DNA of 64,000 nucleotides, taken from assembly GCA_946122785.1 (NCBI GenBank), contig CAMGYJ010000006.1, positions 48,814,066-48,878,065 of the forward strand. The letters are read 5' to 3'. A model generated the notes under the pieces. The model was given only the letters and a program-made list of their open reading frames with translations. It was not told the origin of the DNA and ran no database searches. The stretch is from Linum tenue. Taxonomy: Eukaryota; Streptophyta; Magnoliopsida; Malpighiales; Linaceae. Below are positions 11,069-22,497 of this stretch, piece by piece. Every line of letters begins with the position of its first letter. The stretch's first letter is position 1. The translations under genes and the position numbers were made by a program.

Positions 11069-13678
11069 CATCTATGAAATGTTTAAATGACACTTAATTA
11101 GTATATATTTGATTCATCTTTTATTGATTGCTATCATTGATTCTCATCTGAAAATTTCATTGATCTACTTTACCTTATAGTCGAATTGCTAAAAGACCAT
11201 TTAAATCAACCCATATGAATAACGAGATATCATGCACTAAATTGATTATCATCGCATTACCCATTAAGCCTATCTCACGCCATCAAATCCACATTCACCA
11301 TACTAGCTTTTTACCCGGCCCGTTGGCCGGGGAGATTTATTTTATAATTTATATTAATTAACTTATTTATATGTTTAAATCATTTTGGATCTTCTAAATA
11401 GTTTGTGTTCTTCATTCATAAAAGAGTTTGTAGTATGTCTATATTGAAAATTTTCAATATTTAGCACACTCACTTCTTATGCTTCAGTTTTCTAATCATA
11501 AATTATGCCGTTGTCACGTCCCATTTAGATTTTATATCAAAATTTGTCAACCAAAACACTAATATTTAGCGTACGCCAACCTAAACCACACACACACTAC
11601 CATTCGACCATTCAGTTTTACTATTTAGACTCCGGAGTTTTTTGGGGCATGATACTATACCCTAACCTCTAATAGGTGAACTCTAATCCCTAATTATCTA
11701 ACCTCTAATTTATGCAAATACTTTGTCATACCTATTTTCTATCGTATGTTGAGTAAAATCAAAAGATAGTATACCTTGATATTTTATATATATGTATATA
11801 TATATGTGTATATAGTAGACTCAAAATTATCCAGATACTTCGTTAGACTTATCTTATCTCGCCTAATACTCATATTAAGAGTGTTACTTGCCTATCCCCC
11901 ACCCTCGTGATAGAGATCCCGCTTTTACCCCATAACGTCAGACAACCATTGAGGTTGTCTATCGTTTGATATGTAATATATAAAGAGACAAATCCTAAGA
12001 TCTTGCTATTTATTTCCTATCCTCTCCCGCCGCCCCCTTTATGGAGAATAAAAGGGTAGGGATGAGAGGATCATAGCTCGATATGGTTTTATTCTGTTCA
12101 TCGTATCAGAGGTTATGTTGTTTTTTTTATTTTTTTGGGCTTCTTTTCATTCTACTTTGACACCTATGGTTGTGATCAGAGGTATTTAGCCCCCGAAAGG
12201 GATTGGCATTTTAGGTCCTTTGGAAATCCAATACACATACATGGTCCTCAAGTTTGGACGAACTCTCGACCAATGTTGTAAAGATTAGGACCTTTTAGTG
12301 AGACATTCTTAGTAAAGATACTTCATTATTGGATCAATTTATTCATCCATTTTGGATGTTAGTTTTTTTATCAAGACACTTAAATTTAGTATATTATACA
12401 ATATATATCAATTGTTAATTTTTGAAGTTCAACTCATGGTCATTGTTTATATGTTGGCTTAGAAACTCAATCTAAGACACTCGCACACACTATCGAGGAT
12501 TTTGGTCATAACATGGTCGTTGAATGTGTAATTTTCAAAGATTTTATCACCCATATATTAATATTTGATAAAGAGTGTCTACAATACACACATATTTCAA
12601 GTGCATTTAAAATGTCTTATCATTTGAACAATATCGGTGGATTTCATTTGATTATTTGCATTAACTTATTATCTATACAACATATATCAATTCGTGTCTC
12701 TCGAGTTTGGACGAACTGGCAACCAATTTTTAGATTTGAGATTACTGGATAAAGATACTTGATTGTTGGATAAATATGTTTATCCCAATTGACTATCTTA
12801 CTAAAAATTGTCAACCTTTATTTGGTAAATGTCTACGTTAGTAGTTGATATAACGCGATGTTTATGTATGAAGTCAAAGTTCGTCAACAATCATACTTAA
12901 GTCATTTTGAAAATTTTGATTTATAATCGTTGACGATAAGTCCAAGTCTGAAAGAAAATTTCTTAGCATACGACTTAGGACCTCAATAGAGCTTGCTCAA
13001 TCAACATGATATGGAACAAATATTATTAATGTGAACTTAGGACACATTATAAAATTATTCCACATACGATTTCTCTTCATTTGAGGAGTTTAAGGTAGAA
13101 CATGATCCGAGGAATAAGAAGTCTTTTTTTAAATAAATAACTATAACTACTCGATCAAGATTATACTCGAACATTTTTCTAAATAATACTTATTTTATTT
13201 TATAGACATATAATTTACGAATAAGAGAGTGTTTCATTGCAACAAAATATAAAGTAATATAGTTTATTTTTCATAGGTAATTGAATGTCAAATGTTTATT
13301 TTCTCTCTTTTCGTATAAATTTTGTTTAATCGAAAAAACATTATTATTTATGTGTATGTTTATGTGTATGTTTGTCTAATTTTTTTATTTAACCAAATGT
13401 GGTATATGTTACTTTATGTTTTCTTATTTATATTTTGTTTACTGGACAAAAAATTTATTATTTATGTGTGTTTGGTTAAGTTTATCAACATGTAACCTAA
13501 TATTAAAGAAAAAAAATGGTTAAAAGAAAAGGGAATATTAAAGAAGAGAGAGGTAGCTCCATAAATACATTAATAACTAATTTTTTTTTGTAAAAAAGTT
13601 GTCCAACTTGGCAAATTATGGATCCTCCAAGTGCTTATGTGGCAAGAGATTGCGTTTGAATTGCCATAATATATAGTA
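11069..13678. other. A/T-rich DNA, possibly decayed DNA transposon(s)
   Basis: The phrase 'tttttacccg(g/a)cccgttggc' occurs at about 11309-11333 and, slightly changed, at 13866-13890. Related phrases often mark the edge of plant Helitron-like or other repeats. The 13600-13680 stretch ('gcttatgtggcaagag' then 'atatatagtatagat') resembles the far end of such repeats. No transposase or helicase coding remains are visible. The small frame at 12513-12752 has no family likeness. Element identity is a guess. Confidence 0.3.
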
Positions 13679-13773
13679 TAGATAGATAGATAGATAGATA
13701 GATATAGATAGATAGATAGATAGATATAGATATAGATATAGATAGATATAGATATAGATAGATAGATATAGAT
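13679..13773. repeat. (GATA)n/(GATATA)n microsatellite
   Basis: About 95 bp of gatagata interrupted by gatata units. The Tyr/Ile/Ser reading frame on the minus strand here is a repeat artefact. Confidence 0.95.
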
Positions 13774-14490
13774 TTTCTCTATTATTATACGTAGGGTTTG
13801 CAAAAGGAACTACTGTTTTTGTCTTCCCACCAAACTACAGGAATATTTTGCTTTTTATAAAATTAGTTTTTACCCGACCCATTGGCAGGATTACTTTAAG
13901 TTATGTACTCTTATAATGAGAAACAGAGCTGAAATCTAAGAGGATTTATATTTGAAGTTTTGTTTTTGCCAATTATGTTGTCCGGATTGGAGGCCAAAGA
14001 AGAGCCCATGACGATTTTCCATACTCCATAGACAACAACTCCTCTCATCTTTTTTTCTTCTTCTTCGCATCATTTTCTCTATCGTCGCAAATCCAAAAGC
14101 CTCTATTACCAGTAGGTGGGTCTCGAGATTCGCCGGTGTTTGTCCATTCTCTATGCATGTCGACCGACTGATTTTTCTTCATTACAGCTGCAACGATTCT
14201 CTTCCCATTGTATAAACTGTTTTCGAAATTGTCCCTCCACAAAACGCACTGTATGCAAGGAATTTGATATGGACCTCTGTATGCACCGGTTGGTGGCCCT
14301 TCTGGTGCATTTGATATGACGTGTAGCTTCTATTAAGAATTAATATGAAGTAGGTGAACGGTGGATTTTGATTGACTACGAATTAATATACTTTTCTGAT
14401 GATTTTAATGTGCATTGTTGTCATGCAAATTGTAATTGCTCTTCTTTTTAAGGGGTCGTCATGGATGCACTTCAAAATTAGAATAAATTT
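13774..14490. other. Non-coding, nothing recognised
   Basis: A/T-rich with a short T/C-rich block at 14048-14066. Open frames are short and without family likeness. Confidence 0.4.
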
Positions 14491-14500
14491 TTTTGGGCGG

Positions 14501-14604
14501 TTTGATGGATGCAAAAAATATACAATTGTCGAAACATTGTCGCAAGTCCCGAATTCAGTTTGTTGGATGCTAAAAGTATACAATTATCCAAACATTGTCG
14601 TAAG
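14501..14604. repeat. Imperfect tandem duplication, second unit split by a MITE
   Basis: Unit 1 ('ggatgcaaaaaatatacaat...acattgtcgcaagtcccgaat') and unit 2 ('ggatgctaaaagtatacaat...acattgtcgtaag', then the MITE, then 'tcccgaat' at 14883) are about 55 bp each. Unit 1 shows what unit 2 looked like before the MITE inserted. Confidence 0.8.
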
Positions 14605-14874
14605 TAGGGGTGGACAATGGGTTGGTCCATATCGGACCACAGTGGACTGAATTGATGTTGGAACCGGACCACACCGAATTGAATATAATATGGTCAGGTT
14701 CTTGGTCCTATGAATTTTGTAAATACTGAAGAAAAATGTACTGAATTAACATTTGGATCGGACCAAAGCGAACCGAATGCACTATTGATCCAATCCTTAG
14801 ATCATAAGATATGTTTCACTACTGAACTGTAATTGTCCTGGGTTTGGTCCGATCCGGCCCGGATGCCCACCCAA
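14605..14874. mobile_element. hAT-type MITE, 270 bp, 8-bp TSD
   Basis: The left end is 'taggggtggacaatggg'. The right end is 'ggatgcccacccaa', whose reverse complement 'ttgggtgggcatcc' is similar over about nine bases. Flanks are 'gtcgtaag' (14597-14604) and 'gtggtaag' (14875-14882), an 8-bp duplication with one mismatch. The interior repeats 'ggaccaca' and 'ggaccggacc'-type phrases. No coding capacity. Confidence 0.75.
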
Positions 14875-14882
14875 GTGGTAAG

Positions 14883-15239
14883 TCCCGAATCCCAATTTTT
14901 ATGCCAAAAAAACTTAAATTTCTCGCAAAATTTTTGGGCAGCCCACACCTTGGTTCCGCTCCTGGCCAGGCCCATTAAAAACAAAATTCCTATCGTAAAA
15001 TTTAGTCCGAGGCATTTCGAATTGTTTGTTGACACAGGCAAAGTCAAGGAAAACCTCTGAAAATTTTCCAATATTGGACCTTATACATATTATTAGCATA
15101 GTTCAAAATCGATCATCACACTTAATAAGGACACATGAACCGTCGCGCTGGGTCATCATTTTACTACAACTACTACTAAATAGGACGTAGTCATCATTCT
15201 TCCCAATGGTTGATTGTGGAATGCAGTTATCTTGTCTTC
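14883..15239. other. Non-coding, nothing recognised
   Basis: Unique-looking DNA upstream of the Athila-like LTR. Short frames on both strands show no family likeness. Confidence 0.35.
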
Positions 15240-16812
15240 TGATTCGGGCCTAATTGTACATATGTTGCCCATGTTTTACTTAGGTGTTTGTGGCAAATTC
15301 ACGCCTAAAATATTGGTTTTATGCTAGGTTTCTCGTTTTTTAGTGTGTTTCGGGGTTTAATAGGTGAAACCAGCCTCGGAGTCGAAAGTTGGACGAAAAG
15401 GATCGAAAACGGGGAGAAGAGGTGGAAAAGGGCCAGTTCACGGCAATCCCAGGAAGTTCACGGTCTTGCACGACCGTGAAGAAGATCCCTTGATCGTGAA
15501 CCTCGAGGCGTCCAGAGCCAAAACAGAGGTTACTGACGCAAGTTGAGTTAACGGTCACTAAGACAGTGAACGGAGGCTGTTGACCGTGAACAGAAGTGAA
15601 CGAAGCAGTGCGTTTTGGCGCACGCCTGCAGTTCACAGACGCGTTTCATGGTTCACGACCGTGAAATCAGGTCGTGAACTGAGCTCGTCTCTGGTTTAAA
15701 AGATGAGCTGAAAGGAGGAGAGAGGGCGAGCCCATTTTGTGTGAAAAGCCTTCTTCAGATTTCTAGAGAGAGAAACACGAACAAAAGGGGAAGAAGGCTA
15801 GGGTTTTGCTTCAAGGTAGATTTTGGGAAGATTTCCTCCAAGGAAAGTTCAATACAAAGGCCAAGAAGATTGGGAGCATCCTCCAAGATGGTTTTCACCT
15901 TTTCTCTTTGTGTTTTCCCCATTTCTAGCATGGAGTAGATCTCCTTTCACTTGGGTGTTGTGAAACCCTAACTCTACCATGTAGTTTCTTTTATGTGAAT
16001 TGAATGATTGTCATTGGGTATTGGTTAATTCAATGATTGAGTTATTATTTATGTTGATTGTGCATGCTTGTGCTTAGTAACCTAAGGGTTGTGCATGTTT
16101 TGTACTTAGCATCCTTAGGTTGGGATTTTGGTGCTTAGCAACCTAAGGATTGTGCATAATTGTGCTTATTACCCTTAGGATTGTGCATGTTGGTGCTAGC
16201 AATCTAGTTAGCCACCTTAACCTAGCTTAGAGGGAAAATCCCCCTTGCAAGGGAGACTCAATCGAGTTGGTTTTCCTTCATCATTTTAAGCCACCTAACT
16301 AGATTAATTTAGGGAACCCCTTAATGTTGGATTAAGCAAATCGGTTAATCGCGATTAAGCCGTCTGACCTTTGAGGTGAGTGAGGGAGTAAGTCAACTAC
16401 CGATTGCCTAAACCAAGAGGGTCGAGTGACATGGCCTATGATGTTTACCTCGGTTTAGCAATTGAGATTGTGGTCTCCGACCATATATGCATCCCTCTGC
16501 GGTTTGTGGTTACCTTGCCCAAAGAAATTGTTCCAATTCACACATCATGGTAGTAGTTAGGGGGAAGCGACACCTGAGTGATCCTTCCACAAAAGAGTTT
16601 TCAAAACCATTTACCTTTGCCCTATTTTATTATTAATGGCAAACTTTTAAACCAAAACTTTGTTGCTAGATAATGATTAAAACGACTGAAGTAGGGGTAG
16701 ACGGACTGACCCGGGTTGATATTTAAATACTTGCTCTATATTGCACCCGACTAGTGTTTAAAATCTTGAACTCTAGTCGAGATTATATTGTGGTCTACTT
16801 TCGTGCGAGTCA
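15240..16812 (+). mobile_element. Athila-like 5' LTR (LTR family 1, full copy)
   Basis: The boundaries are set by comparison with the solo LTR at 58382-59814. Both share 'ggcctaattgtacat' near the start, a 'gttcacgg/ccgtgaac' hairpin zone (15430-15680), 'ctagcatggagtagatctcc' and the end '...cgtgcgagtca'. The LTR is 1573 bp, starts TG and ends CA. The tRNA primer site follows at once, so this is the 5' LTR. TATA-like 'tttaaaag' lies at about 15697. A run of related phrases 'gtgcttagcaacctaagg' at 16070-16200 forms a short internal repeat. Confidence 0.85.
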
Positions 16813-16818
16813 AGTTTT

Positions 16819-16838
16819 TGGCTCTGTTGCCGGGAATC
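16819..16838 (+). promoter_or_regulatory. Primer-binding site, tRNA-Asp type
   Basis: 'tggctctgttgccgggaatc' lies 6 bp after the LTR end. Athila-group elements use a site complementary to the tRNA-Asp 3' end (TGGCGCCGTTGCCGGGGA); this one differs at a few positions. Confidence 0.75.
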
Positions 16839-17067
16839 AACGGTCTGTTATCTTGAAAAAGTTGTCGGTTGTTAATCTAGCTTTTAATTTCCAGTTTTGC
16901 AAGTGTGTGTGCTTTGCTTGTGCTAGACTTGGTGTGTTTTCCGATTGTGTGTAGGTGGTTCATGACCCGGAGTAAACCGACACCTTTGCTACCACTTGAC
17001 TAGGACATGAACCGAACTCTCCGGCTTCAAGCATGGGAGAGAGAGCTAGGGGAGGCAAGGTGAAGAA

Positions 17068-18279
17068 GTGAAAGAGGGGGACAAATTGGGTCCCGGTGTT
17101 AGTGGAGAAGAAGTTGAAGAAGTGGAAGTTGAACCCGTCGTTGTAGTAGTAATGGCGGGGAACCAAAGGCAAGATGGCGCTCAAGCCCGCCAGTTGAACG
17201 ATGCGGCGGAGGACGATGGGGTACTATATGGCCCCAAGGCCGGTGGACATTCAATCGCCAATCCTACATCCTCCAGTGGTGGCAAACAATTTCGAGATCA
17301 AGCCGGCTCTAGTGACTATGATACAAAGTAATGCTCTATTCCACGGCCTTGAGAGCGAGTCAGCAGGAGAGTACGTGCAGAGATTCTTGGAGCTCGCGGG
17401 GAGCTTGAAAATCAATGGTGTGCCGACCAAAGCTTTGCAACTAAGGCTTTTCCCATACTCACTCTCAGGGAAAGCACTTAGGTGACTAAACAACCGCCCA
17501 TTTCGCTCAATCACCTCATGGGACGACCTCCTCAACAAATTTATGGCTCGTTATTTTCCGCCTTCGAAGACAGCGAATGGAGAAAGAAGATTACCCATTT
17601 CGAGCAAGAAGAGGACGAGACCTTGAGGGATGCTTGGGAAAGGTACTCCGATTACTTTCTTTAGTGCCCTCACCACGGGTTTGAAGAACAGTTTCAGATC
17701 GAAACCTTCTACGGAGGCCTAATGCAAGAAGATAAAGTTCTCATTGACTCCTTGTGTCAAGGGAAATTGATGAATATGGCTCCACCCAAAATAACCGAGA
17801 TACTTGAAGACATGGCCCTTAGGGGATACGATTGGGGGTTGACTAGAAGTGGAAGAAGAAGCAATGATAGGGGAGTGAGAAGCGTGGGAGCGAGTGCTCC
17901 TCTTGAGGCGAAGTTGGATAAGTTACTTGAGGTTCTGCTTGAAGATAAGAGGCAAGGAAAAAGGCTGGTGATGTCGTGTGACTGGTGCTCGAGCACCAGT
18001 CATGAGATGGCGGAGTGTCAAGCAATGAAGGAGGCAACCACTCCGGAGGAGCAAGTCAACTTCATGGCAAATGCTAGGGTCAACAACCCGTCTAGCAATA
18101 CTTATAACCCCGGATGGAGGAACCACCGCAACTTTTCTTGGGCATCTCCGACAAATCTGAGGCCCCCGGGTTTTCAAGGCCCACAGGGAATTTCCAACCT
18201 CGGCAGACCTTCATCCAACAAAGGCCCCAACTCGAAGGCTCAAACTTCCAACTACCGTACCAATCACAAGGTGCCCTAG
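17068..18279 (+). pseudogene. Athila-like gag, frameshifted
   Basis: Gag of an Athila-type Ty3/gypsy element, the capsid/nucleocapsid precursor. Frames: start region 17068-17331; capsid region 17201-17485 ('ANNFEIKPALVTMIQSNALF', 'LRLFPYSLSGKAL') ending at a TGA in place of Trp; then a shift near 17560-17600; then 'FEQEEDETLRDAWERYSDYF', a TAG (17662-17664), 'CPHHGFEEQFQIETFYGGL' and onward to 18279. A CCHC zinc knuckle, C-x2-C-x4-H-x4-C ('CDWCSSTSHEMAEC'), starts at about 17983. The motifs match the retrotransposon gag domain typical of Athila. At least two stops and one frameshift make it inactive. It runs on into the duplicated segment downstream. Confidence 0.88.
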
Positions 18280-19580
18280 GGTTTCAACAAAAACAACCCG
18301 ACAAGTTACCTAAGCTTGTAGACTTAGTGAACACCTTTATGAGTACGACTAGCCAAAAGTTCGAGCAGATAGAGAAATTTATGGATGTGGTGACTACCAA
18401 GTTACCTCGGTTGAGGCGGGTCTCCGAAGCCATCAAGCGAGCATCCAAAGCTTGGAGGTGCAAATCGGAAACCTTGCTGGCATCCTCACCGAGAGACCCA
18501 AGGGAGCTTTACCTTACCAAACCGTGGCGAACCCCAAGGACCATGTCGGGGTAAATGCAATGGAGAAGGAAGATACCAACAAAGAAGAGACCAACCCAAA
18601 CAAGGGAGAAGGGAAACCCTCAAGGAATGAGAGGAAGGCGGCAAGGAAGGCTTTGCCAGTGGATGGATACACATCACCTCTTCCTTATCCCACAAGGATG
18701 TACAAGGAGAGGTTGGAGAACGAGTGTGGAGGTTTCATGGAAATGCTCCGCAACCTCCACCTTAACATCCCTTTCCTTGAAGCCACGGCTCAAATGCCAA
18801 GATATGCCAAGTACCACAAAAGGATTTCTCACCAAGAAGTCAAAGCTTGAAGGCCTCGCCATCATGACTCTTGGTGAGGAGTGTTCGGATTACCCTCCTC
18901 GACCGCTTGCCCAAAAAGCGGTCTGACCCAGGTAGCTTTACTATCCCTCTTGATATTGGTAACCATCATATAGACAATGCCTTGGCGGACCTAGGAGCTA
19001 GTGTTAATGTGATGCCCTACAAGCTTTTCAAGAAGTTAGAAGTAGGCGAACTTAAGACCTCTAAGCTTAGCATCACCTTGGCCGAGTGTTCGGTCATTAG
19101 CTCGAGAGGTATTGTGGAGGACATGATGGTGAGAGTGGGCAAGTTTTGCTATCCGACCGATTTCATGATTCTCGACATAAGTGAGGACTCGGACATGCTC
19201 CTCATTCTCGACCGTCCCTTTCTTGCCACCGCCAATGCATTGATAGGCGTTAATGAGGGGACCTTAATTTTGAGGGATGGAAAGGAGAAAATCAAGCTTG
19301 AAATTGATCCTAGGGTCAGGAGTGATGAAGTGAAGGGAGTAGTTTCGAATGATGTGAATGAGAGTGGAGGAGAGCCTCTCAAGGCAAAGCCCACCACTAC
19401 TTGTGTTGCTTTTGGTGATGTTGAGCAGGAAGTTAAAAAGGGTCCTATGCCCAAAGGATTGATGATGAATGCTTGGAGGAGAAGGATGAAGGGAGCTTTG
19501 GCCCGAAAGGTGTGGGAGGCCGAAGCAATGTTGGCCAACCAAGAGGGCCAACTCAAGGAGCCTAAGATGGGAGGCTAAAC
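18186..19580 (+). pseudogene. Gag C-terminus + aspartic protease, tandem unit 1
   Basis: First unit of a tandem duplication. Coding sequence passes through three frames (18114-18554, 18452-18850, 18871-19578), so two shifts disrupt it. The phrase 'LPYPTRMYKERLENECGGFM' belongs to the gag/protease linker. The protease part (from about 18871) has the active-site motif 'ADLGASVNVMPY' (DLGAS, equivalent to DTG/DSG), then 'LILDRPFLATANALIGVNEG', and ends at TAA after 'EPKMGG'. A deletion of about 50 bp near 18556 removes the segment that unit 2 still has. Athila proteases normally continue into RT; here the frame stops and unit 2 begins at 19581. Confidence 0.85.
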
Positions 19581-21080
19581 GGGAAATTTCCAACCTCGAC
19601 CGACCTTCATCCAACACAGGCCTCAAGTTCAAGGCTCAAGCTTCCAACAACTGTACCAAGCACAAGGTGGCCTAGGGTTTCAACAACAACCTGACAAGCT
19701 ATCTAAGCTTGAAGACCTAGTGAACACCTTTGTGAGTACGACTAGCCAAAAGTTCGAGGAGATAGAGCAATTTATGGATGTGGCGACTACCAAGTTTACC
19801 TCGGTTGAGGTGGGTCTCCGAAGCAATCAAGCGAGCCTCCAAAGCTTGGAGGTGCAAATTGGCAACCTTGTCGGCATCCTCACCAAGAGACCCAAGGGAG
19901 CTTTACCTTCCCAAAACGTGGCGAACCCCAAGGACCATTCCGGGGTAAATGCACTTCAAGTGAGGAGTGTGAAGGTGGTTCCAGAAGTCGCCACTAATGA
20001 AGTGATGGATAATGAAGATACCAACAAGGAAGAGACCAACCCAAAGAAGGGAGAAGGGAAGCCCTCGAGGAATGAGAGGAATGCAGCAAGGAAGGCATTG
20101 CCGGAGGATGGATACACAACACCTCTTCCTTATCCCACAAGGATGTACAAGGAGAGGTTGGAGAACGAGTGTGGAGGTTTCATGGAAATTCCCTGCAACG
20201 TCCACCTCAACATCCCTTTCCTTGAAGCCATGGCTCAAATGCCAAGATATGCCAAGTACGTCAAAGGATTCCTCACCAAGAAGCCAAAGCTTGAAGGCCT
20301 CGCCAACGTGACTCTTGGCGAGGAGTGTTCGGCTTACCTCCTCGATCGCTTGCCCAAAAAGCGGTCCGACCCAGGTATCTTTACTATCCCTCTTAATATT
20401 GGTAACCATCATATAGACAATGCCTCGGTGGACCTAGGATCTAGTGTTAATGTGATGCCCTACAAGCTTTTCAAAAATTTAGAAGTAGGTGAACTTAAGA
20501 CCTCTAAGCTTAGCATCACCTTAGCCGACTGTTCGGTCATTAGCTCGAGAGGTATTGTGGAGGACATGATGGTGAGAGTGGGAAAGTTTTGCTAGCCGAC
20601 CGATTTCGTGATTCTCGACATAAGTGAGGACTCAGATATGCCACTCATCCTCGGTCGTCCCTTTCTTACCACCGCCAAGGCATTGATAGACGTTAATGAG
20701 GGGACCTTAATTTTGAGGGATGGGAAAGTGAGAATGAAGCTTGAAATTGACCCTAAGGTTAGGATTGATGAAGTGAAGGGAGTAGTTTCAAATGATGTGA
20801 ATGAGAGTGGAGGAGAGCCTCTCAAGGCAAACCCCACCATTAGTTGTGTTGCTTTTGGTGATGTTGAGCAGGAAGTTGAGAAGGGTCTTATGCCCAAAGG
20901 ATAGAGGATGAATGCTTGGAGACGAAGGATGAAGGGAGCTTTGTCCCGGAAGATGGGGAAGGCCGAAGCAATGTTGGACAACCAAGAGGGCAAACTCAAG
21001 GAACCTAAGATGGGAGGCTACAAGCCTTGCCCCGAGAGTGTGGTGGATCCGCTCTCGATGGCATCACATTTGAAGTCGTG
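19581..21080 (+). pseudogene. Gag C-terminus + aspartic protease, tandem unit 2
   Basis: Second copy of the same segment, better preserved than unit 1. One frame runs from 19720 to 20595, stops at a TAG where unit 1 has Tyr ('GKFC*PTDF'), and continues from 20608 to a second TAG at 20902-20904. It then reads 'RMNAWRRRMKGAL...EPKMGGYKPCPESVVDP' to about 21080. The protease motif is 'VDLGSSVNVMPY'. The two units differ at scattered sites by my eye, so the duplication is old or joins two diverged copies. No RT, RNase H or integrase motifs follow; the sequence goes directly to the Athila post-pol motif at 21118. Confidence 0.85.
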
Positions 21081-21117
21081 ATCGATCCCCAACCGTCAAA
21101 CTAATGATGATAAATTA

Positions 21118-21143
21118 GCACTTGTTGGGAGGAAACCCAATGG
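21118..21143 (+). other. Athila post-coding motif
   Basis: 'gcacttgttgggaggaaacc' is the conserved phrase found just after the coding region of Athila-group elements (a GGGAGGYAACCC type). It marks the end of the coding part here and is repeated at 49339-49360 in another fragment. Confidence 0.6.
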
Positions 21144-22497
21144 AGCTTTGTTTTCTTTTCCTTAGTTTTCGTTTTAGTGTCTTGTGAAGAGTTCGAGTGG
21201 TGAAGTGGTGTCCCAGTGCCGAGTGTTATGGTTTTGCGGTTTATGTTTGCGTTGTGATCGATTAGAAGGAACAGAGGAATAGGTTGAGTCAAAATTTTAA
21301 CAGAAGTGCCTTGTTTTCACTAATGTTCACGGACAGACTGCTGAGTTCACGGTCCTATAAGACCGTGAACATGCAAACGAGTCCGTGAACTGGGTACTTA
21401 TGGATGATCACCACTTGTCAACCAACCGCAGTTCACGGATACGCTTGAGTGTTCATGGTCTCTAAGACCGTGAACTAGGCAACGCGTCCGTGAACTCAGA
21501 GTCGTGCCTATAAAAGGGGCGTGAACGGTGACTCTTCACTTCACGACCAAATCTCTCCGGAAAATTTCAGATCTTCACCGGAAAACGCGAAACTCCATCA
21601 GTTTTTCGATTTTTTTCCCATTTTCGGCGAGCAAAACCCAAAACCAACGTCATACCCAGTCCCCCCTCCTCAAAACTGGACTGTGCTGGGATTTTGGGGA
21701 GATTTAGAGCACATTTTTTCCGGCCAAGTCAACAGCGGCGAGTCTCCGACGAAGCTCCAGCGACCTCTCTCCTGTCATTTTGCCGACCGTTTTTCACCGT
21801 CCTCGCTCGCACCTCACTACCTCCTACGTCCTACTTGTGTCTCCAGGTTTGTTTTTCGACTTTACCTTTATGATTTGTTGAGAATCGGATTAGGTAGTGA
21901 AGTGAGGTTGAATTTTTGTGCTTTACATGATCGAATCTAGATTTAAGGCGAGGAATTAGGTGAATTAGGTTGATTGAATGATCGATTGATTTTTGCATGA
22001 GCTTAGTGAGCCTTGGTGGGCGTGTTTGAACCGAATTGTGTTTATTTTTAGAATTTGCTCACCAAGTGCTATGTCATGAATGCAAGTGGAGTTTATTCTT
22101 GTTTAGTAGATGGTAGCCACCGTGGTAAGGGTTCTGGTTCAACTTTTTGTGTGCTTGAACCGTGAATTACCCACAACCATGCCACGGTGGTTTGAGCTTA
22201 AATGTTTGATAACCATGGTGGAAAAACAATTGTGGGGGAATTTATTTTCCTCCCATTGAGCATTATTTGCCCATTGTTTCCACGTATGGTGTATGCTTCT
22301 CAGTTTGTGCGGGGTGGTTAACATGGATCACCCATACCTTGTTGCGCTAAGGAGCAGCCCTGAAATGGAGTGAGAGGCGTGTTTTTGGGCATCTTCGAGT
22401 GTCGATGGCGCCAAAAACCATAAAGTTACATAAATCATGTTTCTTCAACAACCTAGCCGTCCACGGCAACAACGCCAAAAACTTGACTCGCCAATAC
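21144..22497 (+). mobile_element. Athila-like 3' internal or LTR-like region
   Basis: No sizeable meaningful ORF. From 21310 to 21500 there are several inverted phrases 'gttcacggtc...gaccgtgaac', the same motif as in LTR family 1. TATA-like 'ctataaaag' follows at 21508-21516. This order (hairpins, then TATA) mirrors the LTR promoter, so this may be part of a diverged LTR, but no matching TG...CA ends were found. No 3' LTR of the 15240 element was located. Confidence 0.45.

Noticed and set aside
10013..11090. Several 60-100 residue frames
   Set aside because: They come from AACCCGA repeats and the subterminal GC blocks of the hAT MITE.
13570..13803. Minus-strand frame rich in Tyr, Ile and Ser
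   Set aside because: Entirely produced by the GATA microsatellite.
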